Shown here: piece by piece, positions 16,500-25,172 of the stretch
How positions within the stretch are numbered: the first letter of the stretch is position 1
Layout: each line of letters begins with the position of its first letter
From: DATEDA01 sp963789885
GTDB taxonomy: Bacteria > Pseudomonadota > Gammaproteobacteria > Burkholderiales > SG8-39
DNA length: 64,000 nucleotides
Reading direction: 5' to 3'
Assembly: GCA_963789885.1 (NCBI GenBank)
Contig: CAWBNB010000030.1
Span: 248,001 to 312,000 of the forward strand
Notes under the pieces: generated by a model
The model's input: only the letters and a program-made list of their open reading frames with translations
Database searches by the model: none
What the model was told of the DNA's origin: nothing
Program-made: the position numbers and the translations under genes

Positions 16500-17785
16500 T
16501 TCAGCCCTCCTGGAGAGGGGGGTGGCGAGCGCAGCGAGCCGGCGGGAGCGAGTGTCCCAGCACAGGCGATCTCCACGCAGTCGCGCGTGCGCCGCAGGAT
16601 GGTGTTGAACCGGTGCGCGCCGATGATGTTCACGATCTTCGCCGAGTTCGAGACCATGTTGGTCCAGCCGTTCGCGACGCGCATCTGCGACAGGTTCTGG
16701 AGGATGTAGAAGCAGACCCCTTCGAGCACCGTCGCGCCGGCGGCCTCAAGCGCCTGGAGATAGCCGAGGCTCTGCGCCGCGCTCTTGACGCCGTGGGACG
16801 TCGTCACGAAAACCTGCGTTCCCGGGTGCGCTTTGCGGCCGCCAAACGCCTCGGCGAGGGCTTTCATCTCGAAGAGCGAGAGCTGCGGCCCGGAGAACAC
16901 GACGAGCGTCGCGCTCCGGTCCCTGAGGTCGTAGCCCGCGTAGACGCGCTCGAGGGCGGCGGCGTCGATCACGATCTCGTCGGCCGGGCGATTGCCGCCG
17001 AGCGCCGCCTCGAGCGTCGGCGCCTCCGGCGTGACACCGACCATGTGGAACATGCCCATCGAGCCGTAGCTCGCGAGCGCCGCGCCGAGGTGCTTCAGCT
17101 CGTCGGCGACGGGCGTGCGTCCGAGGCGCGTGAAGACGGGGACGGCGTAGTAGTTCTGGTGCGCCTCCCCCACGATCTTGCCGACCGCGCCCCAGTCGGC
17201 GAGATCGTCGAGCGGCGCCTCGAGCCGCACCACCAGCGTCCCCTTGCGATGGCGGTCGAGGTGGAACCCGTACTCCGGCGTGCGGCCGGTGATCGCTGCC
17301 GCGAGTGCGGCCGGGCCCGACTCGAAGTTCGAGCGCGCCCCGAACACCGAGTTGGCGTAGATCACCGTCCCGGTGTCCCCCCAAGCGACGTGCTCGCCGA
17401 GGTGCGGCTGGTAAAGCGTCTGGTAGTTGATGCAGGTGTCGGTCGTGAGTGCATTCATGCCGCGTAGGCAGGCGATCAACTCGCGCTCCTTGGTGGCTTC
17501 CGCCGCGTCCTGGCCGAGGTGCGCGACGTGCTCGAAGTCGAAGCAGCGCGCGTTGGTGGTGAGCGGCACGCACGCGCGCGCGCGCTTCGCGCCGGTCGCG
17601 CGCAGCCAGCCGAGGCCGCCGTCGCCCATCACCTCGATGTCGCCCATCATGTGGGCGTTGGTGATCGGGACGAAGCGCTCGGCGCCGAAGAACTCGCCGA
17701 CCGCGAGCTGGTAGCGGAGCGCGTCGTGCACCGCTTCGCCCCGGTGGCCCGCGAGCATCGCTTCCTCTTCCGGCGTGAGTCGCAT
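16496..17785 (-). CDS. Aconitase X catalytic (large, DUF521) subunit
   Basis: Large subunit of a type II aconitase X, 429 residues. Family segments are RLTPEEEAMLAGHRGEAV, ITNAHMMGDIEVMGDGG, the presumed cluster-ligand region TNARCFDFEH with a Cys, NALTTDTCINYQTLYQPHLGE, ANSVFGARSNFES, and the C-terminal TNMVSNSAKIVNIIGAHR. The likely reaction is dehydration of a hydroxyproline-type substrate; no proline racemase or pyrroline reductase gene is adjacent, so the substrate stays open. GGAGGGGACGACAGG precedes the ATG. The last about 15 residues (PAGSLRSPPPSPGG and following) are low-complexity and look like a tail added by repeat DNA. Confidence 0.9.
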   Translation of the reverse strand: MRLTPEEEAMLAGHRGEAVHDALRYQLAVGEFFGAERFVPITNAHMMGDIEVMGDGGLGWLRATGAKRARACVPLTTNARCFDFEHVAHLGQDAAEATKERELIACLRGMNALTTDTCINYQTLYQPHLGEHVAWGDTGTVIYANSVFGARSNFESGPAALAAAITGRTPEYGFHLDRHRKGTLVVRLEAPLDDLADWGAVGKIVGEAHQNYYAVPVFTRLGRTPVADELKHLGAALASYGSMGMFHMVGVTPEAPTLEAALGGNRPADEIVIDAAALERVYAGYDLRDRSATLVVFSGPQLSLFEMKALAEAFGGRKAHPGTQVFVTTSHGVKSAAQSLGYLQALEAAGATVLEGVCFYILQNLSQMRVANGWTNMVSNSAKIVNIIGAHRFNTILRRTRDCVEIACAGTLAPAGSLRSPPPSPGGLK

Positions 17786-17912
17786 CCTGTCGTCCCCTCC
17801 AGTTTTTCCGCCCGTATTCTAGGCGGTGAGACGTCGATCACGGAATCGGGGATCTCGCCTGCGGTATGATTCGTCGCCCTCGCGTCGCGCGGGGTGCACA
17901 AGGGGGGCGGGA

Positions 17913-18338
17913 GTGGACAGTTCGCTCGCGTGGCTCGTCGGCGGCGTCGTGCTCATCATCGCGGAGCTCGCTACCGGCACCTTCTATCTGCTCGTCCTCG
18001 GCGTCGCCGCGCTCTTCGCCGCGGGCGCCGCATACGCCGGCGGCGGGTTCCTCGTGCAGGTGATCGTGGCCGGCGTGGTCGCGGTCGCCGGCGTCTTCTG
18101 GATCCGTTCGCGCAGGCTCGCGAGCGCCACGCCGCCGATGCCCTCGCTCGACGTCGGCCAGCCGGTCGCGCTCGACTCGTGGGTGAACCGCGACGACCGC
18201 CGCGCACGCGTGAAGTACCGCGACGCGCTGTGGGACGCGATCGTCGACGGCGAGGTCCGCGGCGAGGCGGGCGAGGTGTTCTACATCCGCTCGGTCAGCG
18301 GCAACACGCTCCACGTCGCCAAAGAGAAGTCGGCCTGA
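17913..18338 (+). CDS. NfeD-family membrane protein
   Basis: Protein of 141 residues. Three hydrophobic segments lie in the first half (LAWLVGGVVLIIAELATGTF, YLLVLGVAALFAAGAAYAGG and VQVIVAGVVAVAGVFW). They are followed by an OB-fold domain (DVGQPVALDSWVNRDDRRARVKYRDALWDAIV, SGNTLHVAKE). NfeD proteins partner SPFH proteins in membrane microdomains, and the stomatin-like gene follows directly, the classic pairing. GTG 17913 gives the usual short N-terminus and is preceded by a G-rich AGGGGGGCGGGA. The divergent aconitase-X genes lie 127 bases away. Confidence 0.9.
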   Translation: MDSSLAWLVGGVVLIIAELATGTFYLLVLGVAALFAAGAAYAGGGFLVQVIVAGVVAVAGVFWIRSRRLASATPPMPSLDVGQPVALDSWVNRDDRRARVKYRDALWDAIVDGEVRGEAGEVFYIRSVSGNTLHVAKEKSA

Positions 18339-18528
18339 CCCCCGCGCCATGGCCACCGGACCGCAGCCGCCGCCCGGCCCCGAAGACCTCGTCCGGGCGC
18401 TGTTCAAGGTGGTGCAGGGCGAGAAATCCACCCGCGAGGAGGTCCGCCAGAAGGTGCTCGCGTTGCGGCAGCGCCGTAACCCGCGGCCGGCCGCCGCCAC
18501 CCTAGAGATCGTCCCCAAGGAGACCAGC

Positions 18529-19521
18529 ATGCTCTTCAAGCTGATCATCGCCCTCGTCGTGTCGGTCGCCGCGTTTGCCTGGAAGGGCACGAGTGTGTTC
18601 TCGATCGGCGTCGCGCTCATCGCGTTCTTCATCGCGTTCGTCGTCGAAGGCGTGCGCGTGGTCCCGCAGCAGCATGCCTGGGTGGTCGAGCGCCTCGGCA
18701 AGTTCCACGAGGTGCTGGAGCCCGGCCTGAACATCATCATCCCGTTCTTCGACCGCATCGCCTACCGGCATTCGCTGAAGGAGGTGCCGTTCGACGTCCC
18801 CGAGCAGGTCTGCATCACCAAGGACAACACCCAGCTCGCGGTCGACGGGATCGTCTACTACCAGGTCACCGACCCGCGCCTCGCCTCCTACGGCACCTCC
18901 GACTACCTCACCGCGATCACCCAGCTCGCGCAGACGACGCTCCGCTCGGAGGTCGGCAAGATGGAGCTCGACCAGTCGCTGCAGAGCCGGGATGTGATCA
19001 ACCGCTCGGTCGTGTCGGTGCTCGACGAGGCCGGCCGGTCGTGGGGCGTCAAGGTCCTGCGCTACGAGGTGAAGAACCTGACGCCGCCGGAGTCGATCCT
19101 GCGCGCGATGCAGCAGCAGATCACCGCCGAGCGCGAGAAGCGCGCGCTGATCGCGAAGTCCGAGGGCGAGCGGCAGCAGGAGATCAACATCGCCGACGGC
19201 GCCAAGCAGGCCGCAGTGCTGAACTCCGAGGGCCAGAAGACCGCCGCGATCAACAAGGCGCAGGGCGAGGCGACGGCCCTGCGGCTCGTCGCGGAGGCGA
19301 CCGCGGCGGCGGTGCGGGCCGTGGCCGAGGCGATCGGCTCGCCCGGAGGCCAGCAGGCGGCGAACCTGAAAGTCGCCGAGCTCTACATCGGAGCATTCGG
19401 CAACCTCGCCAAGACGAACAACACGATGATCGTGCCGTCGAACTTGTCGGACGTGGCGAGCATGGTCGCCTCGGCGATCACGGTCCTCGAGCGCACCAAG
19501 GCCGGCGCGCAGCAGGGCTGA
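18529..19521 (+). CDS. Stomatin-like SPFH (Band 7) protein
   Basis: Membrane-anchored scaffold of the slipin/QmcA type, 330 residues. The N-terminal hydrophobic region is MLFKLIIALVVSVAAFAWKG plus a second segment SIGVALIAFFIAFVVEGVRV. The Band 7 core reads VPQQHAWVVERLGKFHEVLEPGLN, NTQLAVDGIVYYQVTDPRLASYG and LTPPESILRAMQQQITAERE. A coiled coil rich in Ala/Glu/Lys follows. ATG 18529 has AAGGAG seven bases upstream. An in-frame ATG at 18349 would add 60 residues (GPQPPPGPEDLVRALFKVVQ and onward) that are not family-like, so I prefer the shorter form. It forms an operon with the NfeD gene. Confidence 0.9.
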   Translation: MLFKLIIALVVSVAAFAWKGTSVFSIGVALIAFFIAFVVEGVRVVPQQHAWVVERLGKFHEVLEPGLNIIIPFFDRIAYRHSLKEVPFDVPEQVCITKDNTQLAVDGIVYYQVTDPRLASYGTSDYLTAITQLAQTTLRSEVGKMELDQSLQSRDVINRSVVSVLDEAGRSWGVKVLRYEVKNLTPPESILRAMQQQITAEREKRALIAKSEGERQQEINIADGAKQAAVLNSEGQKTAAINKAQGEATALRLVAEATAAAVRAVAEAIGSPGGQQAANLKVAELYIGAFGNLAKTNNTMIVPSNLSDVASMVASAITVLERTKAGAQQG

Positions 19522-19578
19522 GAAGAAACGCCAAGCGGCCGCGCTTCCGCGCCGATCGAGGCCGGCGAGTCGCCGGCG

Positions 19579-20415
19579 TCAATGCGACATCAGCACCGGC
19601 ACGGTCATCGACTGCAGGATCGTCCGCGTCACGCCGCCGAGCACGAGTTCCTGGAGCCGCGAGTGGCCCCAGGCGCCCATGACGATCAGGTCGGCGTCGA
19701 GGTCGGACGCGCGCGATAGCAGCTGGTTGCCGACATCGAGGTCCGGGGCCGATTGCTGAGAGACCGTCACCTTGATCCCGTGCCGCGCCAGGTACAGGCC
19801 GATGTCGGCGCCGGGTACCGCGCCGTGCGGCGCTCCGGCCGGATCGAACGCGGTGACGTGAACGGTCTCCGCCTCGCGGAGCAGCGGGATCGCGTCGGTC
19901 AGCGCGCGCGTTGCCTCGCGGCTCGCGTTCCACGCGACGAGCACTCGCTTCCCGGCGTCGGTGAAGCTGCCGGCGTAGGGAACGACCAGCACCGGCCGAC
20001 CGGCGGCGAGCAGCAGCCGCTCGATGAAGTCGGGCTCGACACCGCTCGCGTCGGTATCGTTCGGCTGGCCGGCGACCACGAGGTCGGCGTACCGCGCGTG
20101 CAGGGAAATCGCTTCGACCGCGTCCACGCGCGTCGCCCGATACTCCGTCTTGTCGAGCCCGGCGGCCTGGACGCGCTTCCGGAACAGCGCTTCGCTCCGC
20201 TCCCGGAGCTCGGCCGCGGCGTGGGCCTGGAACTCGGCGAGCTGGTCGCTCTGGCCCGTCATCACCGCGGCGTAACCCGGCAGCCGGATCTCCGTCAGAG
20301 CGTGCACGCCCACGAGGTGGGCGTCGAACCGGCGGGCGAGTCGGCAGCCGAGGTCGATGCGGGCCCCGGCGCGCGCACCGACGTCGAGGTGGACGAGGAT
20401 CGTCTTGTACGGCAT
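19579..20415 (-). CDS. Universal stress protein (UspA family), tandem type
   Basis: Protein of 278 residues with two Usp folds. The N-terminal domain begins MPYKTILVHLDVGARAGAR. The second ends with the nucleotide-binding motif GAWGHSRLQELVLGG followed by SMTVPVLMSH, matching the G-2x-G-9x-G pattern. The middle carries RPVLVVPYAG and KRVLVAWNASREATRAL, the start of the second domain. It is cytoplasmic and probably binds ATP. The start at 20415 has GGAGG upstream; the frame is open 24 codons further without coding character. It is convergent with the stomatin gene, and the MFS gene lies upstream on the same strand. Confidence 0.9.
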   Translation of the reverse strand: MPYKTILVHLDVGARAGARIDLGCRLARRFDAHLVGVHALTEIRLPGYAAVMTGQSDQLAEFQAHAAAELRERSEALFRKRVQAAGLDKTEYRATRVDAVEAISLHARYADLVVAGQPNDTDASGVEPDFIERLLLAAGRPVLVVPYAGSFTDAGKRVLVAWNASREATRALTDAIPLLREAETVHVTAFDPAGAPHGAVPGADIGLYLARHGIKVTVSQQSAPDLDVGNQLLSRASDLDADLIVMGAWGHSRLQELVLGGVTRTILQSMTVPVLMSH

Positions 20416-20491
20416 GGATGCCTCCGCAAAAGCTTGGCTTGCGGCTATGCTCGCACGCCGCCCCGGGCGGTACTTGATCCAGCGCAAGCGA

Positions 20492-21703
20492 TCAAGTGGT
20501 CCCGGCCGGCAGGCGCCGCTCGTCCCGCAGGCGGCGTTCGTCGCGCGCCACGGCCAGCCCGCAGACGAGGGTAAGCGCGGCGGCAGCGACCATCACGTAC
20601 ACCGCGTCGCCCCAGCGCCCGCTCGCGGATACCGCAGCGGCGATCGCCGGCGGGCCGACGAACTGGCCGAGGTTCGAGCCCTGCATCATCAGCCCCTGGA
20701 GGCTCGCGACCTGCGACTGCGAGCGGGCGTAAGTCTGCGGCGCCGCGAACGCGACGGCCGGGATGACGCCGCTGAAGTACGAGAAGGCGAGGCACGAGCC
20801 GAGCCGCAGCCAGTCCGGCGCACCCTCCGCGAAGATGCCGATTCCGAATGCGCCCATCAGCACCGCGGCCGCGCAGACGATGAGCCCCCGCGGCGCGTGC
20901 CGCTGCATCAGCCACGCGCCGGTCAGGTTCCCCGGCACGTTGGCCGCGACGACCACGGCGGCGACGAGCGAGGCGGCGGCAAGCGAAGCGCCGCGCGTCT
21001 GCACGAGGAAGGTCGGCAGCCACACCATCACGCCGCTCCACTGCAGCGTGTAGAAGGTCATCACGAGCGAGTTCCACCACGGCCCGGGCTGCCGCAGCGC
21101 CGCGAGGATCGCGCGGAACGTGCGCCCGGACGCCGGAGCAGGCGGGTAGCTGCGGCGCCGGCGCGCGAGTGCCACGGCGGATGCGAGCGTCGCGGCGGCG
21201 ATCGCCAGCCACAGACCGCGCCAGCCGATGGCGTCGATCACCGGTGGAGCAGCCGCCATTGCGACCGCCATGCCGAACGGCATGTAGGTGCTCCAGATCC
21301 CGAGTGCGAGTTTCCGGTCGCCGGGCGCGGTCGCGGCGAAGATGAGGGCCGTGCCCGCCACGGTCACCGCGAGCAGACCCGCGCCTTCGACGACGCGCGA
21401 CATGATGAGCCAGGCGCTGGACGGCGCGACCGCCCCGGCGACTCCACCGGCGACGAGGAGCGCGAGACCACCAAGCGCGAAGCGGAATGCGCCGATCCGG
21501 TCGGCGGCGAGTCCGAACGCGACCGCGGTGGCGAGCGCGACGGTGTTGAACGTCGACACCACCCAGCCCGCCGCGACCAGCGAGAGGCCGAACTCGGCCT
21601 TGAGCGCCGGCAGCGCCGGCGGGAGCTTGCCGACGTAGCCGGCCGCGACGACGCCGACGAGGAGGGCGGTCGAAACCCCGAGCCAGCTGGTGCGCGCTTG
21701 CAC
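20492..21703 (-). CDS. MFS transporter (CynX/NimT-like)
   Basis: Permease of 403 residues with about twelve membrane helices. It starts at GTG 21703 with QARTSWLGVSTALLVGVVAA and carries LPPALPALKAEFGLSLVAAG, then GLAADRIGAFRF as loop 2-3. The motif composition is close to small-anion or organic-acid MFS members. It sits 24 bases downstream of a D-2-hydroxyacid dehydrogenase gene on the same strand, and an HpcH aldolase lies before that. A role in carrying a hydroxy- or oxo-acid for that pathway is a reasonable inference, not shown directly. Confidence 0.88.
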   Translation of the reverse strand: MQARTSWLGVSTALLVGVVAAGYVGKLPPALPALKAEFGLSLVAAGWVVSTFNTVALATAVAFGLAADRIGAFRFALGGLALLVAGGVAGAVAPSSAWLIMSRVVEGAGLLAVTVAGTALIFAATAPGDRKLALGIWSTYMPFGMAVAMAAAPPVIDAIGWRGLWLAIAAATLASAVALARRRRSYPPAPASGRTFRAILAALRQPGPWWNSLVMTFYTLQWSGVMVWLPTFLVQTRGASLAAASLVAAVVVAANVPGNLTGAWLMQRHAPRGLIVCAAAVLMGAFGIGIFAEGAPDWLRLGSCLAFSYFSGVIPAVAFAAPQTYARSQSQVASLQGLMMQGSNLGQFVGPPAIAAAVSASGRWGDAVYVMVAAAALTLVCGLAVARDERRLRDERRLPAGTT

Positions 21704-21727
21704 CGCGCGGCGAACCGCCGGCCGGAC

Positions 21728-22666
21728 TCAGGGGACCGGCGTCAACACCGGCCGGCCGGCGAAGTGCTCTACCAGGTTGTCGATGCAGAGCTTCCCCATC
21801 GCCGCACGCGTCTCGTGTGTCGCGCTCGCGACGTGGGGCGTCAGCGCGACGTTGTCCATCTTCCACAGCGCCTCGGGCATCCGCGGCTCGTCCTCGAAGA
21901 CGTCCAGCCCCGCACCCCCGAGCGCGCCTTCCTGGAGGCACTTGACGAGTGCCTGCTCGTCCACCACCGAACCGCGCGCGACGTTGACGAGGATGCCCTT
22001 CGGCCCGAGCGCGCGGAGCACGTCCTCGTTCACCATGTGGAACGTCTCCTTGCCGCCGGGCACGATCAGCACGAGGAAGTCCGAGTCCTTCGCCAGGTCG
22101 ACCAGCTTCTCGTAGTACCGGAACGGGAGGTCGGATTGCTTCCGTCGCGTGTGATAGGCGATCTGCATGTCGAAGCCGGAGAGGCGCTTCGCGATCGTCC
22201 GGCCGATCCGGCCCATGCCGACGATGCCGAGGCGCTTCCCGCTCACCTTCGTCTGCAAGGGCATGGCCCCGGCGAGCCACTTGCCCGCCCGGACATAGCG
22301 GTCGCCCCAGGTGATGCCGCGGCTCGCGGCGAGCAGCAGCCCGATCGCGAGGTCCGCGACGCAGTCGTTGAGCACGTCGGGGGTGTTGGTGACGATGATG
22401 TTGCGCTTGCGCGCAGCGGCCACGTCGACGCCGTCGTAGCCGACGCCGAAGCACGAGATGATTTCGAGCTTCGGCAGGGCGTCGATCAGCTTGCCCTCGA
22501 CCGGCGCGCTGCCGCTCCCCTGGACACCGCGGATCCGCGGGCCGACCTCGGCGATGAGCTTCGCCTTGTCGGGCGCGCTCGTCAGCTTGTGGACGTTGAA
22601 CTCGCGCTCGAGGCGCTCCATCGACGGGCCGTACATGCCCGCAACCGAAAGGATGTCGACTTTCAT
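21728..22666 (-). CDS. D-2-hydroxyacid dehydrogenase (glyoxylate/hydroxypyruvate reductase type)
   Basis: NAD(P)-dependent reductase of 312 residues. Features are LEIISCFGVGYDGVDVAAAR (substrate loop), VSGKRLGIVGMGRIGRTIAK (Rossmann GxGxxG), YHTRRKQ after strand 2 (Arg residues suggest NADPH preference), VNVARGSVVDEQALVKCL with the catalytic Arg, DVFEDEP with the Glu, and TPHVASATHETR with the catalytic His. The start ATG overlaps the stop of the HpcH aldolase gene by four bases. The pair could reduce the glyoxylate or 2-oxoacid formed by aldol cleavage. Confidence 0.92.
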   Translation of the reverse strand: MKVDILSVAGMYGPSMERLEREFNVHKLTSAPDKAKLIAEVGPRIRGVQGSGSAPVEGKLIDALPKLEIISCFGVGYDGVDVAAARKRNIIVTNTPDVLNDCVADLAIGLLLAASRGITWGDRYVRAGKWLAGAMPLQTKVSGKRLGIVGMGRIGRTIAKRLSGFDMQIAYHTRRKQSDLPFRYYEKLVDLAKDSDFLVLIVPGGKETFHMVNEDVLRALGPKGILVNVARGSVVDEQALVKCLQEGALGGAGLDVFEDEPRMPEALWKMDNVALTPHVASATHETRAAMGKLCIDNLVEHFAGRPVLTPVP

Positions 22667-23430
22667 GACTGTTTGAATTTCGCCGCCAGTTGTTCGGAGC
22701 CGCGGGCGAGCAGGCCGACGTCGGCGCCGACGGCGCAGAAGAGCGTGCCGAGCTCGAGGTAGCGGCGCGCGAGCTTCTCGTCGGGCGTGAGGATCCCGGG
22801 CGCCTTGCCGCAGGCGCGGATCCGCTTGATCGCGTCGTCGATCTTCGGCAGCACCGCCGGATTGGCAGTCTCGCCGGGGTACCCGAGCGAAGCGTGCAGG
22901 TCGGCAGGCCCGATGAACACGCCGTCCACGCCGTCGACCTTCGCGATCGCCTCCAGGCTGTCGAGCCCGGGCTGGTTCTCTACCTGGACGAGCACGCAGA
23001 GCTCCTCGTGCGCGCGCTTCGCGTAGTCCTTGACGCGGCCGAAGCGGGTGGCACGGGTCGTGCCGGCGACGCCGCGCACGCCATGCGGCGGATAGCGGGT
23101 GGCGGCCACGGCGGCGCGCGCCTCCTCGACCGAACTGACGTACGGGATGAGCAGCGTCTGCGCCCCGACGTCGAGCACCCGCTTGATGGTCACCATGTCG
23201 TTCCAGGGAATGCGCACGATCGGGTGCGACGGATAAGGCGCGATCGCCTGGAGCTGGCAGAGGAGCATGTCGAGCTCGTTGGGAGAGTGCTCGCTGTCGA
23301 GCAGCAGCCAGTCGAAGCCCGAGCCGGCGCAGACCTCCGCGCTGTAGTGGCTCGAGAGCGAGAGCCAGAGCCCGATCTGCGGCTTGCCCGCCTTGATGGC
23401 GCGCTTGAAGGGATTTGCTGGAAGGTCCAT
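22663..23430 (-). CDS. HpcH/HpaI aldolase (4-hydroxy-2-oxoacid aldolase type)
   Basis: Intact divalent-metal pyruvate aldolase of 255 residues. Family segments are KPQIGLWLSLSSHYSAEVCA, GFDWLLLDSEHSPNELD, HPIVRIPWNDMVTIKRVLDVGA, VLVQVENQPGLDSLEAIAKV with the metal Glu, GVDGVFIGPADLHASLGYPG with the metal Asp, and KAPGILTPDEKLARR. It cleaves 4-hydroxy-2-oxo acids to pyruvate (or a related oxoacid) plus an aldehyde. AAGGAG lies before the ATG. A long palindromic leader element ends 22 bases upstream of the ATG (see repeat at 23453). Downstream it is coupled to a hydroxyacid dehydrogenase. Confidence 0.92.
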   Translation of the reverse strand: MDLPANPFKRAIKAGKPQIGLWLSLSSHYSAEVCAGSGFDWLLLDSEHSPNELDMLLCQLQAIAPYPSHPIVRIPWNDMVTIKRVLDVGAQTLLIPYVSSVEEARAAVAATRYPPHGVRGVAGTTRATRFGRVKDYAKRAHEELCVLVQVENQPGLDSLEAIAKVDGVDGVFIGPADLHASLGYPGETANPAVLPKIDDAIKRIRACGKAPGILTPDEKLARRYLELGTLFCAVGADVGLLARGSEQLAAKFKQS

Positions 23431-23452
23431 CGCGGCTCCTTGGTTGAACGAG

Positions 23453-23511
23453 ACGAGGGGGCAGGCCCCCTCGTGCTCCCCGAAGCGAGGCGAAGCCGCG
23501 CTCGAGGGAGC
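23453..23511 (-). repeat. Palindromic leader element, copy A (upstream of HpcH aldolase)
   Basis: A perfect 10-base stem (ACGAGGGGGC / GCCCCCTCGT) with a two-base loop lies at 23453-23474. A second inverted pair, GCTCCC / GGGAGC, lies at 23475-23511. The core CCCCCTCGTGCTCCCCGAAG is identical in three places in the window. Read in the direction of the downstream gene, the hairpin sits 22 bases before the start codon and just before the AGGAG ribosome site. Confidence 0.75.
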
Positions 23512-23559
23512 CGCGATTGTAACCTCGCCCCCCGCGCCGGAGGGGTCGCGACGGCGGAC

Positions 23560-24309
23560 CTACGGGCGGGCGAGCGTGCGGAGACGATCGCGCGCGAGCT
23601 TCGCCCAGCGCGCTTCCGCGGCGACCGGCGAGGCGTTCCGCTTCGCCTGCGTCACGGCGGCGTCGAATGCCGAGCGCGCCTCGTCGTGGCGCTCCAGCCG
23701 TTCGAGCAGCTGGCCGTAGCGGCAACGGGCCTCGAGCCCGACGAACGCCGGCGCGAGCTCGCGGTACTCGAGGAGCGCGGCCTCGGTCTCGCCGCGCCCC
23801 TCGAGGACCCGCGCATGCAGGAGGCGCGTGTCGTTCGGCTTGTGGCACGGATGGTCCCGCCGGAGCCGCTCGACGGTGTCCGCGGCGTCGTCCCAGGCGC
23901 CGTGCTCGACGAGCGCACGCGCGAGGCCGAGGCGCAGGTGCGGGTCGTCTTCGTAAGCGCCGGTGAGCGTGCTCCGGTACAGGGTGACCGCTTCCCCGGC
24001 AAGCCCGTTCGCGAGGCACTCCTCGGCGAGCGCGACGCGGTTGTCGATGCTGCCGCACACCTCGAGCCCGTCCATCCTCGCCCGCAGATCCTTGTGCGGA
24101 TCGAAGGTCCGTGCCAGGTTGCGGGCCGCGCGCCGGACGGTGAACGCTTCGCGCGAGCGCGGGAAGACCTCGAGGAGGTAGTAGGCGGCGCAGCCGGCGA
24201 CCGGGAACGCGAGGATGACGAGCACCCAGTAGCGCGGCGCGCCCGAGCGGTAGACGTGCACGACGAAGAGCAGCTGGACGAAGACGCTGAGCGCGAGAAC
24301 GAGAGGCAT
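23560..24309 (-). CDS. Membrane-anchored TPR protein
   Basis: Protein of 249 residues. Two hydrophobic segments lie at the N-terminus (MPLVLALSVFVQLLFVVHVY and YWVLVILAFPVAGCAAYYLL), a PLD_N-like hairpin. They are followed by tetratricopeptide units such as NRVALAEECLANGLAGEAVT, DPHLRLGLARALVEHGAWDD and EARCRYGQLLERLERHDEAR. The layout matches a betaproteobacterial family of membrane TPR proteins thought to organise protein contacts; its role is not established. ATG 24309 starts exactly at the hydrophobic segment, while the frame is open 28 codons further upstream. Copies A and B of the palindromic element lie on either side of this gene and the next one. Confidence 0.8.
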   Translation of the reverse strand: MPLVLALSVFVQLLFVVHVYRSGAPRYWVLVILAFPVAGCAAYYLLEVFPRSREAFTVRRAARNLARTFDPHKDLRARMDGLEVCGSIDNRVALAEECLANGLAGEAVTLYRSTLTGAYEDDPHLRLGLARALVEHGAWDDAADTVERLRRDHPCHKPNDTRLLHARVLEGRGETEAALLEYRELAPAFVGLEARCRYGQLLERLERHDEARSAFDAAVTQAKRNASPVAAEARWAKLARDRLRTLARP

Positions 24310-24480
24310 GCCGTCGCCCTTCGTGACGGTCGTAACCTCGCCATGATGGAAGGGCGCGGCCGGGGCGACGAGGAAAAAAGGCACGCCCGCCAAGGGGCCG
24401 GGGGCGGGAGGTCGACGATTACCGCGCGCTGACCGTCACGGCGCCGTCATGTGGCGGCGCGGGACCCGAGTGAACGCTGA

Positions 24481-25155
24481 CTAGAGCTTCAACCCGCGCG
24501 CCTTCAGCGCTTCGTCGACCCACGCGCGATCGAGCTTGCCGGCGGCGATCGCGGCGAGCGACGCGGCTTCCTTCTGCTTCTGCGCGCGGGCGCCGGCGAG
24601 GACGGTCTCCGCGTCGGCCTGCGGGATCGCGACGAGCCCGTCGGCGTCGCCAATCATGATGTCGCCCGGGTGCACGACCATCCCGGCGATCGACACCGGG
24701 ACGTTGATCTCCCCCGGCCCGTCCTTGTAGGGGCCGCGGTGGGAGGCGCCCCGCGCGTAGACGGGGAAGGTGCCCGCGGCGAGCGCTGCAGCGTCGCGGA
24801 TCGCGCCGTCGATCACGAAGCCGGCGACCCCGCGCTTCGCGGCCCACGACGACATGATCTCGCCGATGATCGCCTGCTCAAGGTGGCCGCCCGCGTCGAC
24901 CACGATCACGTCGCCCGGCGCCGCAAGGTCGATTGCCTTGTGCACCATGAGGTTGTCCCCTGGCGCGACCTTGACCGTGAACGCCGGGCCGGCGAGCGTG
25001 CCGCCGCGGTGCATCGGCCGGAGGTCGGCGCTCCCGGCGCCCTGCAGCCGGCTCATGTTGTCCGAGAGGAGCGACGCCTGGAGCTCGGCGAGCGCGGCCA
25101 CGAGCGCCGGCGACGGCCGGCTCGGGCTGGGCAGGATGCGAAAACCGGCAGGCAT
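24481..25155 (-). CDS. RraA-like / 4-hydroxy-4-methyl-2-oxoglutarate aldolase-family protein
   Basis: Protein of 224 residues with the RraA/HMG-aldolase alpha/beta/beta fold. Segments are LLSDNMSRLQGAGSADLRPM, GGTLAGPAFTVKVAPGDNLM, GDVIVVDAGGHLEQAIIGEI, RGVAGFVIDGAIRDAAALAA, FPVYARGASHRGP and VHPGDIMIGDADGLVAIP. The GE..(A/S)..A..G and DGxxRD motifs are those that bind pyruvate and metal in class II HMG/CHA aldolases. RraA itself, by contrast, inhibits RNase E. I favour an aldolase or decarboxylase because of the catabolic neighbours. A copy of the palindromic leader ends 17 bases before its ATG; the ribosome site is GGAG. Confidence 0.88.
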   Translation of the reverse strand: MPAGFRILPSPSRPSPALVAALAELQASLLSDNMSRLQGAGSADLRPMHRGGTLAGPAFTVKVAPGDNLMVHKAIDLAAPGDVIVVDAGGHLEQAIIGEIMSSWAAKRGVAGFVIDGAIRDAAALAAGTFPVYARGASHRGPYKDGPGEINVPVSIAGMVVHPGDIMIGDADGLVAIPQADAETVLAGARAQKQKEAASLAAIAAGKLDRAWVDEALKARGLKL

Positions 25156-25172
25156 GTTCAGTTCTCCACCAC

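Noticed and set aside
18349..18528. 60-residue N-terminal extension of the stomatin-like protein
   Set aside because: ATG 18529 has a strong AAGGAG and gives the normal membrane start; the extension is Pro/Arg-rich and unlike the family.
20445..22454. 669-codon open frame on the minus strand
   Set aside because: It overlaps the real MFS and hydroxyacid dehydrogenase genes in another frame and has only low-complexity Arg/Ala sequence.
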